Assembly: GCA_964523975.1 (NCBI GenBank)
Contig: CAZGBM010000027.1
Span: forward strand, 1-24,228
From: JAFGHJ01 sp964523975
GTDB lineage: Bacteria; Hydrothermota; UBA3072
Direction: 5' to 3'
DNA length: 24,228 nt
Under the pieces are notes generated by a model that did no database searches, was not told the origin of the DNA, and worked only from the letters and a program-made list of their open reading frames with translations. The position numbers and the translations under genes are program-made. Of this stretch, positions 16,027-24,182 are shown in pieces. Position 1 is the first letter of the stretch. Each line of letters opens with the position of its first letter.

Positions 16027-17055
16027 ATGAAATTAGCTCTTATTGGTCTCGGAACTGTAAATAGAGGGTTATTAGAATTACTTCTCGAAAAAAAAGATAT
16101 ACTTTCGAAAAAATATAACTTCCATCCTTCGATTACGGCAATTTCCGACCCTGTTATTGGTTCGGTTTTTTGTAAGAAAGGGCTTAATATAGAAGAAATT
16201 TTATCTTTACTTGAAAAAGAAAACAGCATCAAAAGCTATTCCGAGGGAGAAAAAGGCTGGGATTCGGTTAAAACTATAAAAGAATCAAATGCGGATACGA
16301 TTGTAGAAGCAATTCCGACAGCTCTGGAAACGGGCGAACCCGCTCTGTCTCTCCTTAAAACCGCTTTAAACAACAAAAAAAATGTAGTAACTACGAATAA
16401 AGGGCCCATAGTTCTTGCTTACAGGGAATTAACAGCCCTTGCCGAGCGAAACGGAGTTTCTCTGCGTTTCGAAGGAACTGTTCTTTCCGGAACTCCGGTA
16501 ATAAGTCTTGTCCAATCTACATTAAAAGGCGTCGAAATAAAGGAAGTAAGAGGGATAATGAACGGAACCGCAAATTATATTCTGACAAAGATGGAATTTG
16601 GGTCTTCGTATGAAGAAGCTTTGAAGAGCGCAAGAAAAAAAGGCATCGCCGAAGAACAGCCTGAAGCCGACATAAAGGGCTGGGATTCCGCGGCAAAAAT
16701 AGTAATAATTGCAAACGTTCTTATGGGAGGAAATTTAAAACTTAACGATGTATCGATAAAGGGAATTGATACCGTTACGGAAACAGACATAATCAAAGCT
16801 TTACAGGAAAGGAAACACTGGAAACTTATAGCTGCGGCAAAAAAAACCGGAGACGGAATAACCGCATCCGTTGCTCCCGAAATTTTAAGCGACCAGGACA
16901 CTCTTTCCAAAGTAACGGGAACGATAAACGCAATCAATTTTACTACGGATACTCTCGGAAATATAATGATTTCAGGCCCCGGAGCGGGCAAGAAAGAAAC
17001 CGGATATGCCCTTCTTTCTGATTTGCTTTACATAAACGGAAAAAGGAAGGTTTAA
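16027..17055 (+). CDS. hom: Homoserine dehydrogenase
   Basis: Reduces aspartate semialdehyde to homoserine with NAD(P)H, the branch point toward threonine and methionine. The 342 residues are the short form with no C-terminal ACT regulatory domain and no aspartokinase fusion. The Rossmann motif is GLGTVNRG (7-14). The catalytic region is TTNKGP (122-127, Lys125), and GIMNGTANYIL (176-186) matches the family NGTxNYIL signature. The substrate site EADIKGWDSAAK (213-224) carries Asp220 and Lys224. Without an ACT domain, feedback inhibition by threonine through that route is not expected. The stop is immediately followed by the ATG of a transporter. Other threonine genes are not in the window. 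Confidence 0.95.
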   Translation: MKLALIGLGTVNRGLLELLLEKKDILSKKYNFHPSITAISDPVIGSVFCKKGLNIEEILSLLEKENSIKSYSEGEKGWDSVKTIKESNADTIVEAIPTALETGEPALSLLKTALNNKKNVVTTNKGPIVLAYRELTALAERNGVSLRFEGTVLSGTPVISLVQSTLKGVEIKEVRGIMNGTANYILTKMEFGSSYEEALKSARKKGIAEEQPEADIKGWDSAAKIVIIANVLMGGNLKLNDVSIKGIDTVTETDIIKALQERKHWKLIAAAKKTGDGITASVAPEILSDQDTLSKVTGTINAINFTTDTLGNIMISGPGAGKKETGYALLSDLLYINGKRKV

Positions 17056-18549
17056 ATGGCAAGGGCAAGGGAAAAATGGAACTCAAGAGCTTCTTTTCTC
17101 TTTGCTGCCATTGGCTCAGCAGTCGGTCTTGGTAACATATGGAGGTTTCCTTATATCACTTATAAAAACGGAGGAGGGGCATTCTTAATACCATATGCAA
17201 TAGCTTTAATTACGGCCGGCATCCCTCTTATGATACTGGAATACTACGTCGGGCATTTTACCCAGAGCTCTCCGCCAATCGCCTTTAAAAAGTTCTGGCA
17301 CAAAGCCGAATGGGCAGGGTGGTTTGCAATATTACTGGTATTCGTTCTATCGACATATTACTGTACGATTATGGCGTGGTGTGCGAATTACTTTTTTCAC
17401 TCTTTCAGCCTCGGATGGGGCAGCACGGCGGAATCCGTAAACTCGTTTTTTAACAACAATATCCTGCAGTTATCAGGCTCGCCTTCCATTCTTGGCGGAA
17501 TAAGAATTCCAATACTTCTTGGTCTGGCAGCAACATGGATATGGATTTATTTAAGCCTGTTTAAAGGTGTAGAAACACTCGGAAAAATAGTTTATTTTAC
17601 GGTTACGATTCCCTGGTTAATAATTATTGCGATGGTCGTTCGAGGGCTTACACTTCCCGGAGCAATGGAAGGAATAAAATTTTATTTGATTCCCGATTTT
17701 AGGGTTCTGTTGGATCCCAAAGTATGGCTTGCAGCTTACGGTCAGGTATTCTTTACTCTATCCCTTGCAATGGGAGCTCTGATTGTATATGCAAGTTATT
17801 TACATGAAGAATCGGATATTACCGTTAATGCCTTTCTGGTCGGCTTTGCCGACAGTGCCACTTCTTTTATCGCCGGTTTCGCAGTATTCTCTATTCTTGG
17901 ATACCTGGCTCAAACTCTCGGCGTTTCGGTTGCCGATGTTACCAATTCAAGTATTGGCCTTGCCTTTGTTACTTACCCGATGGCAATTAGTTTGCTGCCG
18001 GTGGCGGCACGTTTATTTGCCGCTCTTTTTTTCCTTCTTCTTCTTACTCTCGGAATAGACTCGGCATTCTCGATGGCCGAACCGGTAGTGGAAAGTATTG
18101 CAGACAAATGGGGCCTTAGCAAAAAACACGTACTCCCGATTGTTTGTATGCTGGGATTTCTCGCAGGGCTGCCTTTTACTACGGAAGCCGGGCTTTACTG
18201 GATTGATATAATAGACAATTTTATTACCAATTACGGAATTACGGCGATTGGATTAATTGAGTGTATACTCATAGGCTACGTGCTCGGAGCGAAAAAAGCA
18301 CGAAGCTATATCAATCAGGTCTCGGAAATTAAAATCGGGATATGGTGGGACATATTCATAAAATATATTACGCCTTTTTTTCTCGGAATCTCCCTGGTTA
18401 CACAATTCATAAAGCTTATCATGGGAATCGTTAAGGAAAATAAGGGTTATGGAGGTTATCCGGTCTGGACCACATATACGGGTTTTGGGCTTATAATTAT
18501 TTTAGCAGCTGCCTCAGCCGTATTAGCAAAAAGGAAAGGAGCGGTATAG
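17056..18549 (+). CDS. Sodium-dependent transporter, NSS/SNF family
   Basis: A 497-residue multi-helix membrane protein of the neurotransmitter:sodium symporter family (LeuT/MhsT/TnaT relatives), which couples amino acid movement to the sodium gradient. The hallmark TM1 segment GSAVGLGNIWRFPY (20-33) is complete, including the unwound Gly region for Na+ and substrate. About 11-12 helices follow. Its ATG abuts the hom stop (TAAATG) with GGAAGG just upstream, so it is cotranscribed with hom. An amino acid of the aspartate family is a reasonable substrate guess, but nothing in the sequence fixes it. An Rnf complex, often Na+-pumping, is encoded nearby and could supply the gradient. Confidence 0.94.
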   Translation: MARAREKWNSRASFLFAAIGSAVGLGNIWRFPYITYKNGGGAFLIPYAIALITAGIPLMILEYYVGHFTQSSPPIAFKKFWHKAEWAGWFAILLVFVLSTYYCTIMAWCANYFFHSFSLGWGSTAESVNSFFNNNILQLSGSPSILGGIRIPILLGLAATWIWIYLSLFKGVETLGKIVYFTVTIPWLIIIAMVVRGLTLPGAMEGIKFYLIPDFRVLLDPKVWLAAYGQVFFTLSLAMGALIVYASYLHEESDITVNAFLVGFADSATSFIAGFAVFSILGYLAQTLGVSVADVTNSSIGLAFVTYPMAISLLPVAARLFAALFFLLLLTLGIDSAFSMAEPVVESIADKWGLSKKHVLPIVCMLGFLAGLPFTTEAGLYWIDIIDNFITNYGITAIGLIECILIGYVLGAKKARSYINQVSEIKIGIWWDIFIKYITPFFLGISLVTQFIKLIMGIVKENKGYGGYPVWTTYTGFGLIIILAAASAVLAKRKGAV

Positions 18550-18556
18550 TCCTTCC

Positions 18557-18594
18557 ATTCAATTCCCCAAAAAACCTATTATTGAATTTTTTTG
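18557..18594. terminator. Possible terminator between convergent genes
   Basis: ATTCAAT (18557-18563) pairs with ATTGAAT (18581-18587), followed by TTTTTT on the + strand, just after the transporter stop. An alternative stem CCAAAAAA / TTTTTTGG overlaps it. The stem is AT-rich and the loop long, so efficiency is doubtful, but the position between two convergent genes fits. Confidence 0.45.
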
Positions 18595-18596
18595 GT

Positions 18597-19757
18597 CTAC
18601 AGACAATTCAATTTAACCGAAGTTGTTCCTGAACTGTGTTTAAGTTTTATTATTATAATTCCTGCTTTCCCTTTTCTATTCCACCCACAACTATGAGAAC
18701 CTGCAGAAAGGTTGCCTCTGAAAATTGAAGCAATTTTTATCCCGGCAGAATTATAAGCATCTATAGTGATTAAGCCATCGCTTGGAATAGAAAACGAAAG
18801 GTCAATCCGATTACTTGTTGTAATATTTATACTGTTATTAACGGATAAGGTTAACCTATTATCGGTTTTTTTACTTTCCTCTACGCCAGCGGGACCTTCC
18901 CAGCCGGCGAGACGCGCCCACATCCACCATGCGGCATATCCTTTTTGATTTTCATTTATAGGTTGGGTATGAGACCCCGGAGTTTCATACCAGTCAACTC
19001 CTACGGTGTGCGCATTTTGCCATTCAATACCCCAATTACCCAGCACAGCACTACCTACAGAGTCGTAATAATCGCAATTGTCATGTACGTATTCATAATA
19101 AGTCCCATCAGGGTCGTGTCGGTCGAAATCCGCAAAATCAAAAAGAACTTTATCGTTATTACGGCAGTATGACCTTATCGAATCATTTGCGGCTTTGTTG
19201 TCCGCATCATTTTCTATATCAACATGTCCCGTCATATATATAAATGTTACATGTGGATAATCTATTTCCAATTGCGTCATCGGACCGAGATAATGATCCC
19301 AGAGATTCCCTGATGAATATGTACTGCTCACCTGACCACACCATGACCACATAATTACATTGACGTCCGAATGACACGCGCTGTCTAAATATTCTCTGGT
19401 TTCATTAACCCAATTGGGATAATAACCGCAGTCATGGTCAAGCCAGCCGTCACCATAACCGTCTCCGTTCTCAAAATCAAGAGCACCACCCGTACCTCCA
19501 TTGTTAAAAGCAAAAATATCTTCGGGCAAGCTCAATCCCTTTCCTCCGTTATTCGCGAATTCGACAAGTCCATCCATACCGTATGTAATTTGCCATCCAT
19601 GCGAGGTATGTCCATAACCAATATGAAGAGAATCTTTAGCTGCCAGTACTGCAGATTCAGGAATTTGTGTTATATCGGTACAGGTATGGTCAATTATAAG
19701 AGCAGATAGAACATATGGAAGGCTTAACAATGATAATAGCAATACAATTATTCTCAT
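18597..19757 (-). CDS. Secreted protein of conserved uncharacterised family with C-terminal sorting-like domain
   Basis: A 386-residue exported protein. A signal peptide (about 1-19) precedes a domain opening with IDHTCTDITQIP and the signature GYGHTSHGWQ (47-56). I recall this signature from uncharacterised secreted proteins of bacteria that use sorting domains, where the last part is often SHGSQ. The central part is rich in Asp, Gly, Tyr, Trp and Cys, with strands ending MWSWCGQVS and IYMTGHVD that hint at a hydrolase-like alpha/beta fold. No catalytic set is certain. The last 80 residues or so (ending SGTTSVKLNCL) resemble a T9SS type A sorting domain. ATG at 19757 has AAGGAG before it. 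Convergent with the transporter. Confidence 0.82.
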   Translation of the reverse strand: MRIIVLLLSLLSLPYVLSALIIDHTCTDITQIPESAVLAAKDSLHIGYGHTSHGWQITYGMDGLVEFANNGGKGLSLPEDIFAFNNGGTGGALDFENGDGYGDGWLDHDCGYYPNWVNETREYLDSACHSDVNVIMWSWCGQVSSTYSSGNLWDHYLGPMTQLEIDYPHVTFIYMTGHVDIENDADNKAANDSIRSYCRNNDKVLFDFADFDRHDPDGTYYEYVHDNCDYYDSVGSAVLGNWGIEWQNAHTVGVDWYETPGSHTQPINENQKGYAAWWMWARLAGWEGPAGVEESKKTDNRLTLSVNNSINITTSNRIDLSFSIPSDGLITIDAYNSAGIKIASIFRGNLSAGSHSCGWNRKGKAGIIIIKLKHSSGTTSVKLNCL

Positions 19758-19834
19758 AAGTTCTCCTTTTATTTTTATATTTTACGAAAGCTTCTTAAAA
19801 AATGTAACCATATATTCAAAAAATTCAAGATGTA

Positions 19835-21832
19835 TTAGTTTAAAATCATTAAGATCCCGCCAAGAAGCATGAGAATTATTCCCCAGGCAATTTTTACATT
19901 GAACACCCGGCAATTGCTTTTACCCTCGGACGACTTCAGGCTTTTTATTTCTATATAAGGAACAGGGGCTCTTCTATACCAACCTGTGATTGTGACATCT
20001 TTGCCAGTATATCTTTTTGCCCTTAGTAGACCAAACAGAAAACTCCATATACCGAGAGGCTGACGGTAATCCAGGAACATTATCCCGGTATTATCCTGCA
20101 GAACGAAATCTTCACTCCAGATGAGTCCGGGCACACCTCTCCCGATAATTTTGCCTTTTATTTTGCAGGGAACCGGACGGACACCGGACACTTTTATCTT
20201 CTTTAAAAGCGATGCAATTTTCATTTCAGGGAAAAAGGAAAAATTGTAAGAAAAAATTGTTCTTATAAGGTAAGCGCCTCCCAATAAAAAAACTCCTAAT
20301 TTCAGAAAAAGAAAATCCCGGTTTATAAAAAAAAGTACCACACTCAAAGCAACGGCATTTAGGGGCAGAGATACCACCAAAAAATCAAGCAGAAATTCGT
20401 CCCAGTAGCTTTCGGGGCGCCGTTCGTTGAAACTCACGTAAGGAGGTTTGCCTTCGGACTCCGATTGCCTGCTTAAAGCGAGCAGCCTTTTTGCGATTAA
20501 AGGATGGGTGGAGTGCAGTTCATAATACATCGCCCACGGACTCCAAAGGTCCCATCTCATTACTCTCCTCAGGGTTTCCTTATCGATATCTGCTCCAATA
20601 TAGCGGGGATGGTAGGATGAAATCGCCAGCGAAAGCGCGGCTGCAGGGTCGAAAATTCCCATTGCTTTAATCGATTCCAGTTGAGGGCTTCTGTTGTCTT
20701 TTTTCTTCCCTTTGCCAGCAAGCCCATATCCGATTTTAATCAGAGCCGACGACAAATTACTCGGATCGCAAAAAGCAGTTGTGAACCTGTCAGCAAAAAA
20801 TTCTCTTATACGTGAGAACCCAAGAACTATATATTCGGAAACCAGATAAAGAATATATGAACCGATAGCAATTGTATACCGGATACCTGCAGTCTTATCC
20901 TTTCCTTTTAACTTAACACGTATCAAGGTACGGTAAACATAAAATAAAATCAAAGGTACGATGTATGCTACAGTCATTATCAGCATATCCCAGTGTACGG
21001 CATGACCGATTTCATGAGCTACTACGGCCTCGAGCTCATCTTCTTCAAGCAAACCCATAAGCCCCGAAGTAATCACTATTCTGGCATTATCGGGAATATG
21101 TCCGTAAGTAAAAGCATTGGGAGAACCATCGTATATGATTCCAAAACGAGGAATTTTGATATTAACTCTAGGACAAATGTCTTTCAAGAATTTCTGCAGG
21201 TGGGCAGGCAACTCCTCAAGAGATGTCCATCTCATTCTGAAGAAAAACCGTAAAGTTAAATCCATAAAAAAAGGAGCAATTAAAAATTGTATAACCGCAA
21301 TACTTATACCCAGTATTAAAGCTAAATTAGATGCGAGATACCCCAGGTTCACCAGAGTTATCAAAACAATGGTAAGTAGCCCGTAAAGGAGAAAAAGAGT
21401 AATGCCTGAAGCAAGCGCAAGATTAGGCAAATGAACATCTGCCGTTCTATGCGGGGTTAGTTCGGTAGGGTAAGTGTTTTTATCTATTTCTATCCGCAGG
21501 AAAAAGTCTTTGACTACCAGCATTTTTTCCAGTTCTTCTTTATCGATCCATATCCCGCCTGTTTTCAGACAATAATATATAAAAAGCTTCTCACCCCGAA
21601 GAGGGAGTTCGGTAAGAGGAGTCCGGGTGTGAGGATTTAATTTTCTGGAGAGTTTCGATTTCTTCAATCCTTCTTTGATTCTCCATCGCATGTATTTGGG
21701 AGACTTCGTGAAATAATAAATCTCTCCCCTATCCAGCCACACCCCTTCGCATCTCGGACAATAATCAACCAAAACTCCGTTTCTGGTCATCACCGGAATC
21801 AATTTTATTTCCTTGCAATTAGGACACTTCAT
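19835..21832 (-). CDS. Membrane-bound M48 metalloprotease with N-terminal zf-TFIIB domain
   Basis: A 665-residue HtpX/Ste24-like zinc protease. The N-terminus is a zf-TFIIB ribbon (Cys3, Cys6, Cys25, Cys28; EGVWLDRGE). A second half-copy (about 68-103, GGIWIDKEELEKM) has lost its cysteine pairs except Cys88. Two membrane helices (about 138-160, 166-188) precede the protease domain, with HEIGH at 273-277 and the third zinc ligand Glu344 in RIREFFAD. Further helices lie at about 284-303, 320-338 and 475-520. An OB-like segment (about 550-640) and a final membrane helix follow. The active site should face the cytosol. Membrane protein quality control is the likely role. ATG at 21832; monocistronic. 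Confidence 0.9.
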   Translation of the reverse strand: MKCPNCKEIKLIPVMTRNGVLVDYCPRCEGVWLDRGEIYYFTKSPKYMRWRIKEGLKKSKLSRKLNPHTRTPLTELPLRGEKLFIYYCLKTGGIWIDKEELEKMLVVKDFFLRIEIDKNTYPTELTPHRTADVHLPNLALASGITLFLLYGLLTIVLITLVNLGYLASNLALILGISIAVIQFLIAPFFMDLTLRFFFRMRWTSLEELPAHLQKFLKDICPRVNIKIPRFGIIYDGSPNAFTYGHIPDNARIVITSGLMGLLEEDELEAVVAHEIGHAVHWDMLIMTVAYIVPLILFYVYRTLIRVKLKGKDKTAGIRYTIAIGSYILYLVSEYIVLGFSRIREFFADRFTTAFCDPSNLSSALIKIGYGLAGKGKKKDNRSPQLESIKAMGIFDPAAALSLAISSYHPRYIGADIDKETLRRVMRWDLWSPWAMYYELHSTHPLIAKRLLALSRQSESEGKPPYVSFNERRPESYWDEFLLDFLVVSLPLNAVALSVVLFFINRDFLFLKLGVFLLGGAYLIRTIFSYNFSFFPEMKIASLLKKIKVSGVRPVPCKIKGKIIGRGVPGLIWSEDFVLQDNTGIMFLDYRQPLGIWSFLFGLLRAKRYTGKDVTITGWYRRAPVPYIEIKSLKSSEGKSNCRVFNVKIAWGIILMLLGGILMILN

Positions 21833-21849
21833 TTTTTACCCTACCAACA

Positions 21850-21877
21850 ATTATGCAAATTTTGTCGGAATATTCAA
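21850..21877 (-). promoter_or_regulatory. Candidate promoter of the M48 gene
   Basis: On the minus strand TTGAAT (21877-21872), 16 nt, CATAAT (21855-21850). The ATG lies 17 nt beyond the -10 with a weak TAGGG between. Confidence 0.45.
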
Positions 21878-21884
21878 GGGGAAA

Positions 21885-21938
21885 GATCCTTAGGATCGGT
21901 TGAATCGTTAAATTGTTGAATTGTTGAATAGTTGAATA
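21885..21938. repeat. Palindrome and five-unit octamer tandem array
   Basis: GATCCT-T-AGGATC (21885-21897) is a perfect 6-bp inverted repeat. Right after it come five 8-base units (21899-21938): GTTGAATC, GTTAAATT, GTTGAATT, GTTGAATA, GTTGAATA. They lie between the divergent promoters of the M48 and flavoprotein genes. Confidence 0.65.
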
Positions 21939-21974
21939 GTAAAAATAAAGAAAATCCTTAAGTGAAAAACCATA

Positions 21975-22002
21975 TTGACTTGAAGTTAGAAAAGCGCATA
22001 TT
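21975..22002 (+). promoter_or_regulatory. Candidate promoter of the flavoprotein gene
   Basis: TTGACT (21975-21980), 16 nt, CATATT (21997-22002); an alternative -10 is TATTAA at 21999. The leader to the ATG at 22032 has no Shine-Dalgarno sequence at normal distance. Confidence 0.45.
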
Positions 22003-22031
22003 AAAAGGAAAAAAATCGGGTTTGTTGATTA

Positions 22032-23273
22032 ATGGGAAAAACATTTGACGCGATTATAATTGGAGCCGGGCCTGCCGGTATGTTTGCGGCTCAGTTACTT
22101 GCCGGCGGCGGGCTTACTGTGCTTTTACTTGAGAAAAACGACACTGCCGGGAAAAAATTACTGCTCTCGGGACAGGGACAGTGTAACCTTACACACGCAG
22201 GCAGGATAGAGGATTTTTTCTGCCGTTATCCGGGAAAAGAACGCTTTGTAAAGCACGCTCTTTACGCTTTTGATAATAAGTGTCTGCTGGAGTTTTTCCA
22301 GGTCGCGGGTATAACATTTTTTACGGACGATAACGGAAAAATATTTCCCGGTTCGCGAAAAGCGGCTGAGATTCGTAAGAGCCTGGTAAATAACTGCCGG
22401 ATATCTGGCGTCAAAGTAGAGTATAATGCGTTTGTTTCCAAGCTCGAGCACCTTAAAGACGGTGCATATAAAGTATCAAGCCAAAAAAAAGATTTTATCT
22501 CGCGCAATCTGCTCGTCGCCACAGGAGGCAGGTCATATCCGGCTACCGGTTCTACGGGAGATGGGTATAATTTTGCCAGACTTTTAGGCCATAATATAGT
22601 TACGCCCAGACCGGCCTTAGCTTCTTTTGTCATAGATAAGTATCCTTTTTACAATTGCGCGGGGATTTCTTTTAAAAATATCAAGGTCAAACTTATTCCG
22701 CAAAAAACCCCCGCTGTAACTATGAGCGGAGATATGCTTTTGACTCATAAAGGTCTTTCCGGACCCGTAATCCTGCATTTATCGCGCTATGCAAGCGATG
22801 GCGACCAACTACGAATTAATTTCACGCAGGAACAAAATAAAGAAAAATTTAAAGCGGATTTTTTAGATGTTTGCTCCGAGGAACGCAGTCTCCGCATAAG
22901 AACATTGCTCAAACGTTTTCTGCCCGAAAGAATCGCTGACGCAGTACTGGCAGAGGCGGAAGTTTCTACCGGCACTGTACTATCTCAATTAAATAAAAAA
23001 AATTTACTTTATTTGGTTACTCTGCTTTGCGAATTTCCTATGTGTATAAAAAGCGCTGGCAATTTTGATGAAGCTATGGTCACGGCCGGCGGAGTTGACT
23101 GCAGAGAAATAGAACCGCGGAGTATGGAATCGAAACTGCATAAAGGTTTGTATTTTATAGGCGAAGTACTCGATGTCGACGGCGAAAGCGGCGGATATAA
23201 TTTACAATTTGCGTTTTCATCGGCATATGCAGCCTCGCAAAATATTCTGAAAAAAGTTGAATTTAAATTCTAA
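22032..23273 (+). CDS. FAD-dependent oxidoreductase, HI0933/BaiN (YhiN) family
   Basis: A 413-residue flavoprotein. The dinucleotide-binding motif is GAGPAG (11-16), with Glu34 closing the first fold unit. The family block SGQGQCNLTH (46-55) normally reads SGGGRCNLTN, so Arg is replaced by Gln here. TGGRSYPATGSTGDGY and the C-terminal GEVLDVDGESGGYNLQFAFSS are characteristic. The family includes BaiN, proposed to act on bile-acid intermediates, but most members, including E. coli YhiN, have no established substrate, and I assign none. An in-frame stop 6 nt upstream fixes the ATG as start. Transcribed alone from the divergent spacer; the next gene has its own promoter. Confidence 0.92.
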   Translation: MGKTFDAIIIGAGPAGMFAAQLLAGGGLTVLLLEKNDTAGKKLLLSGQGQCNLTHAGRIEDFFCRYPGKERFVKHALYAFDNKCLLEFFQVAGITFFTDDNGKIFPGSRKAAEIRKSLVNNCRISGVKVEYNAFVSKLEHLKDGAYKVSSQKKDFISRNLLVATGGRSYPATGSTGDGYNFARLLGHNIVTPRPALASFVIDKYPFYNCAGISFKNIKVKLIPQKTPAVTMSGDMLLTHKGLSGPVILHLSRYASDGDQLRINFTQEQNKEKFKADFLDVCSEERSLRIRTLLKRFLPERIADAVLAEAEVSTGTVLSQLNKKNLLYLVTLLCEFPMCIKSAGNFDEAMVTAGGVDCREIEPRSMESKLHKGLYFIGEVLDVDGESGGYNLQFAFSSAYAASQNILKKVEFKF

Positions 23274-23295
23274 TTTAAAATTAATGCATTTTTCC

Positions 23296-23324
23296 TTGAC
23301 AAGAACTTTGAAAATATTTATATT
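23296..23324 (+). promoter_or_regulatory. Near-consensus promoter of the MNT/HEPN pair
   Basis: TTGACA (23296-23301), 17-nt spacer, TATATT (23319-23324): the best promoter match in the window. GAGGAG follows at 23341, 5 nt before the ATG at 23352. Confidence 0.7.
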
Positions 23325-23351
23325 ACAAAAAGAAAACATTGAGGAGAGAAA

Positions 23352-23666
23352 ATGAAAACAAGAGAGATACTTAAAGAATTCAGAAAAGAGATTAAAAAAA
23401 TATACAATAATAAGTTAAAAAGTATTATTCTCTATGGTTCCTGGGCGAGAGGTGATGCAACGGAGGACTCAGACATAGATGTGCTTGTTGTCCTTAAAGG
23501 AAAAGTTATACCCGGTAACGAAATTGACAGGATGATAGACGTAATTACGGAGATAAATTTAAAATATAAGGTATTGATTTCGGTTTATCCCGTTTCCGAG
23601 AAAGATTATTCCACAATTAACAGTCCCTTGCTTATGAATGTGCGACGAGAAGGAGTGCCTGCATGA
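23352..23666 (+). CDS. MNT-type nucleotidyltransferase (antitoxin-like)
   Basis: A 104-residue minimal nucleotidyltransferase of the pol-beta superfamily. The signature GSWARGDATEDSDIDVLV (29-46) supplies the glycine-serine pair and catalytic Asp41 and Asp43. The third acidic residue usual in active transferases is not obvious: the strand near 72-78 reads VLISVYP. In characterised MNT/HEPN systems this protein AMPylates and silences the HEPN partner; whether this one is active is uncertain. It precedes the HEPN gene with a 4-nt ATGA overlap, the typical arrangement. Confidence 0.9.
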   Translation: MKTREILKEFRKEIKKIYNNKLKSIILYGSWARGDATEDSDIDVLVVLKGKVIPGNEIDRMIDVITEINLKYKVLISVYPVSEKDYSTINSPLLMNVRREGVPA

Positions 23667-24049
23667 AAGAAATTGATTCTCTAATCGGAAGAGCAGAGAG
23701 ATATCTCAAAAGTGCTCAAATATTGTTTGAAGATGGAGATTATGAGTCGTCTGTTTCAAGAACTTATTATGCAATGTTTTATTCTATACAGGCCATGCTT
23801 CTCACAAAGAATCTATCATTTTCGTCTCACAAGGGTGTAATTTCTGCTTTCGGTGAACATTTTGTTAAAACCGGCATTTTCCAAAAAGAAATGAGCAAAG
23901 AACTAAATAAGGCATTTGAGAAAAGGCAAATAGGAGATTACGAATACACATTCGTAATATCAAAGGGCGAAGCCGAAGAAATCCTCGAGAATGGGGAAAA
24001 GTTTGTAAACACCATATCCAATTATCTGAAAGAGAAAAAGATATTGTAA
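23663..24049 (+). CDS. HEPN-domain protein (UPF0332-like, toxin partner of MNT)
   Basis: A 128-residue all-helical HEPN protein of the PF05168/UPF0332 type. Motifs: SRTYYAMFYSIQAML (32-46), SSHKGVISAFGEHF (54-67) and the C-terminal EKRQIGDYEY (86-95). The R-x4-6-H ribonuclease motif of well-studied HEPN toxins is not present in canonical form: Arg33 is followed by Tyr-Tyr with no His within six residues. It may bind nucleotides or RNA without cutting, or use another residue set. ATG at 23663 overlaps the MNT stop. Pairing with MNT supports a toxin-antitoxin or defence role. Confidence 0.9.
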   Translation: MKEIDSLIGRAERYLKSAQILFEDGDYESSVSRTYYAMFYSIQAMLLTKNLSFSSHKGVISAFGEHFVKTGIFQKEMSKELNKAFEKRQIGDYEYTFVISKGEAEEILENGEKFVNTISNYLKEKKIL

Positions 24050-24182
24050 TTTATCTGATAACCACTATAACATCCAAACCACACCTTTTGTCGGATTGCG
24101 GACTCTGTGTGAATTATGGTTTCGAGTTTTCCGATTGATAATGTGGAGCGTCGTCTTACTCAATAGGGTTACGGTAAATAAA

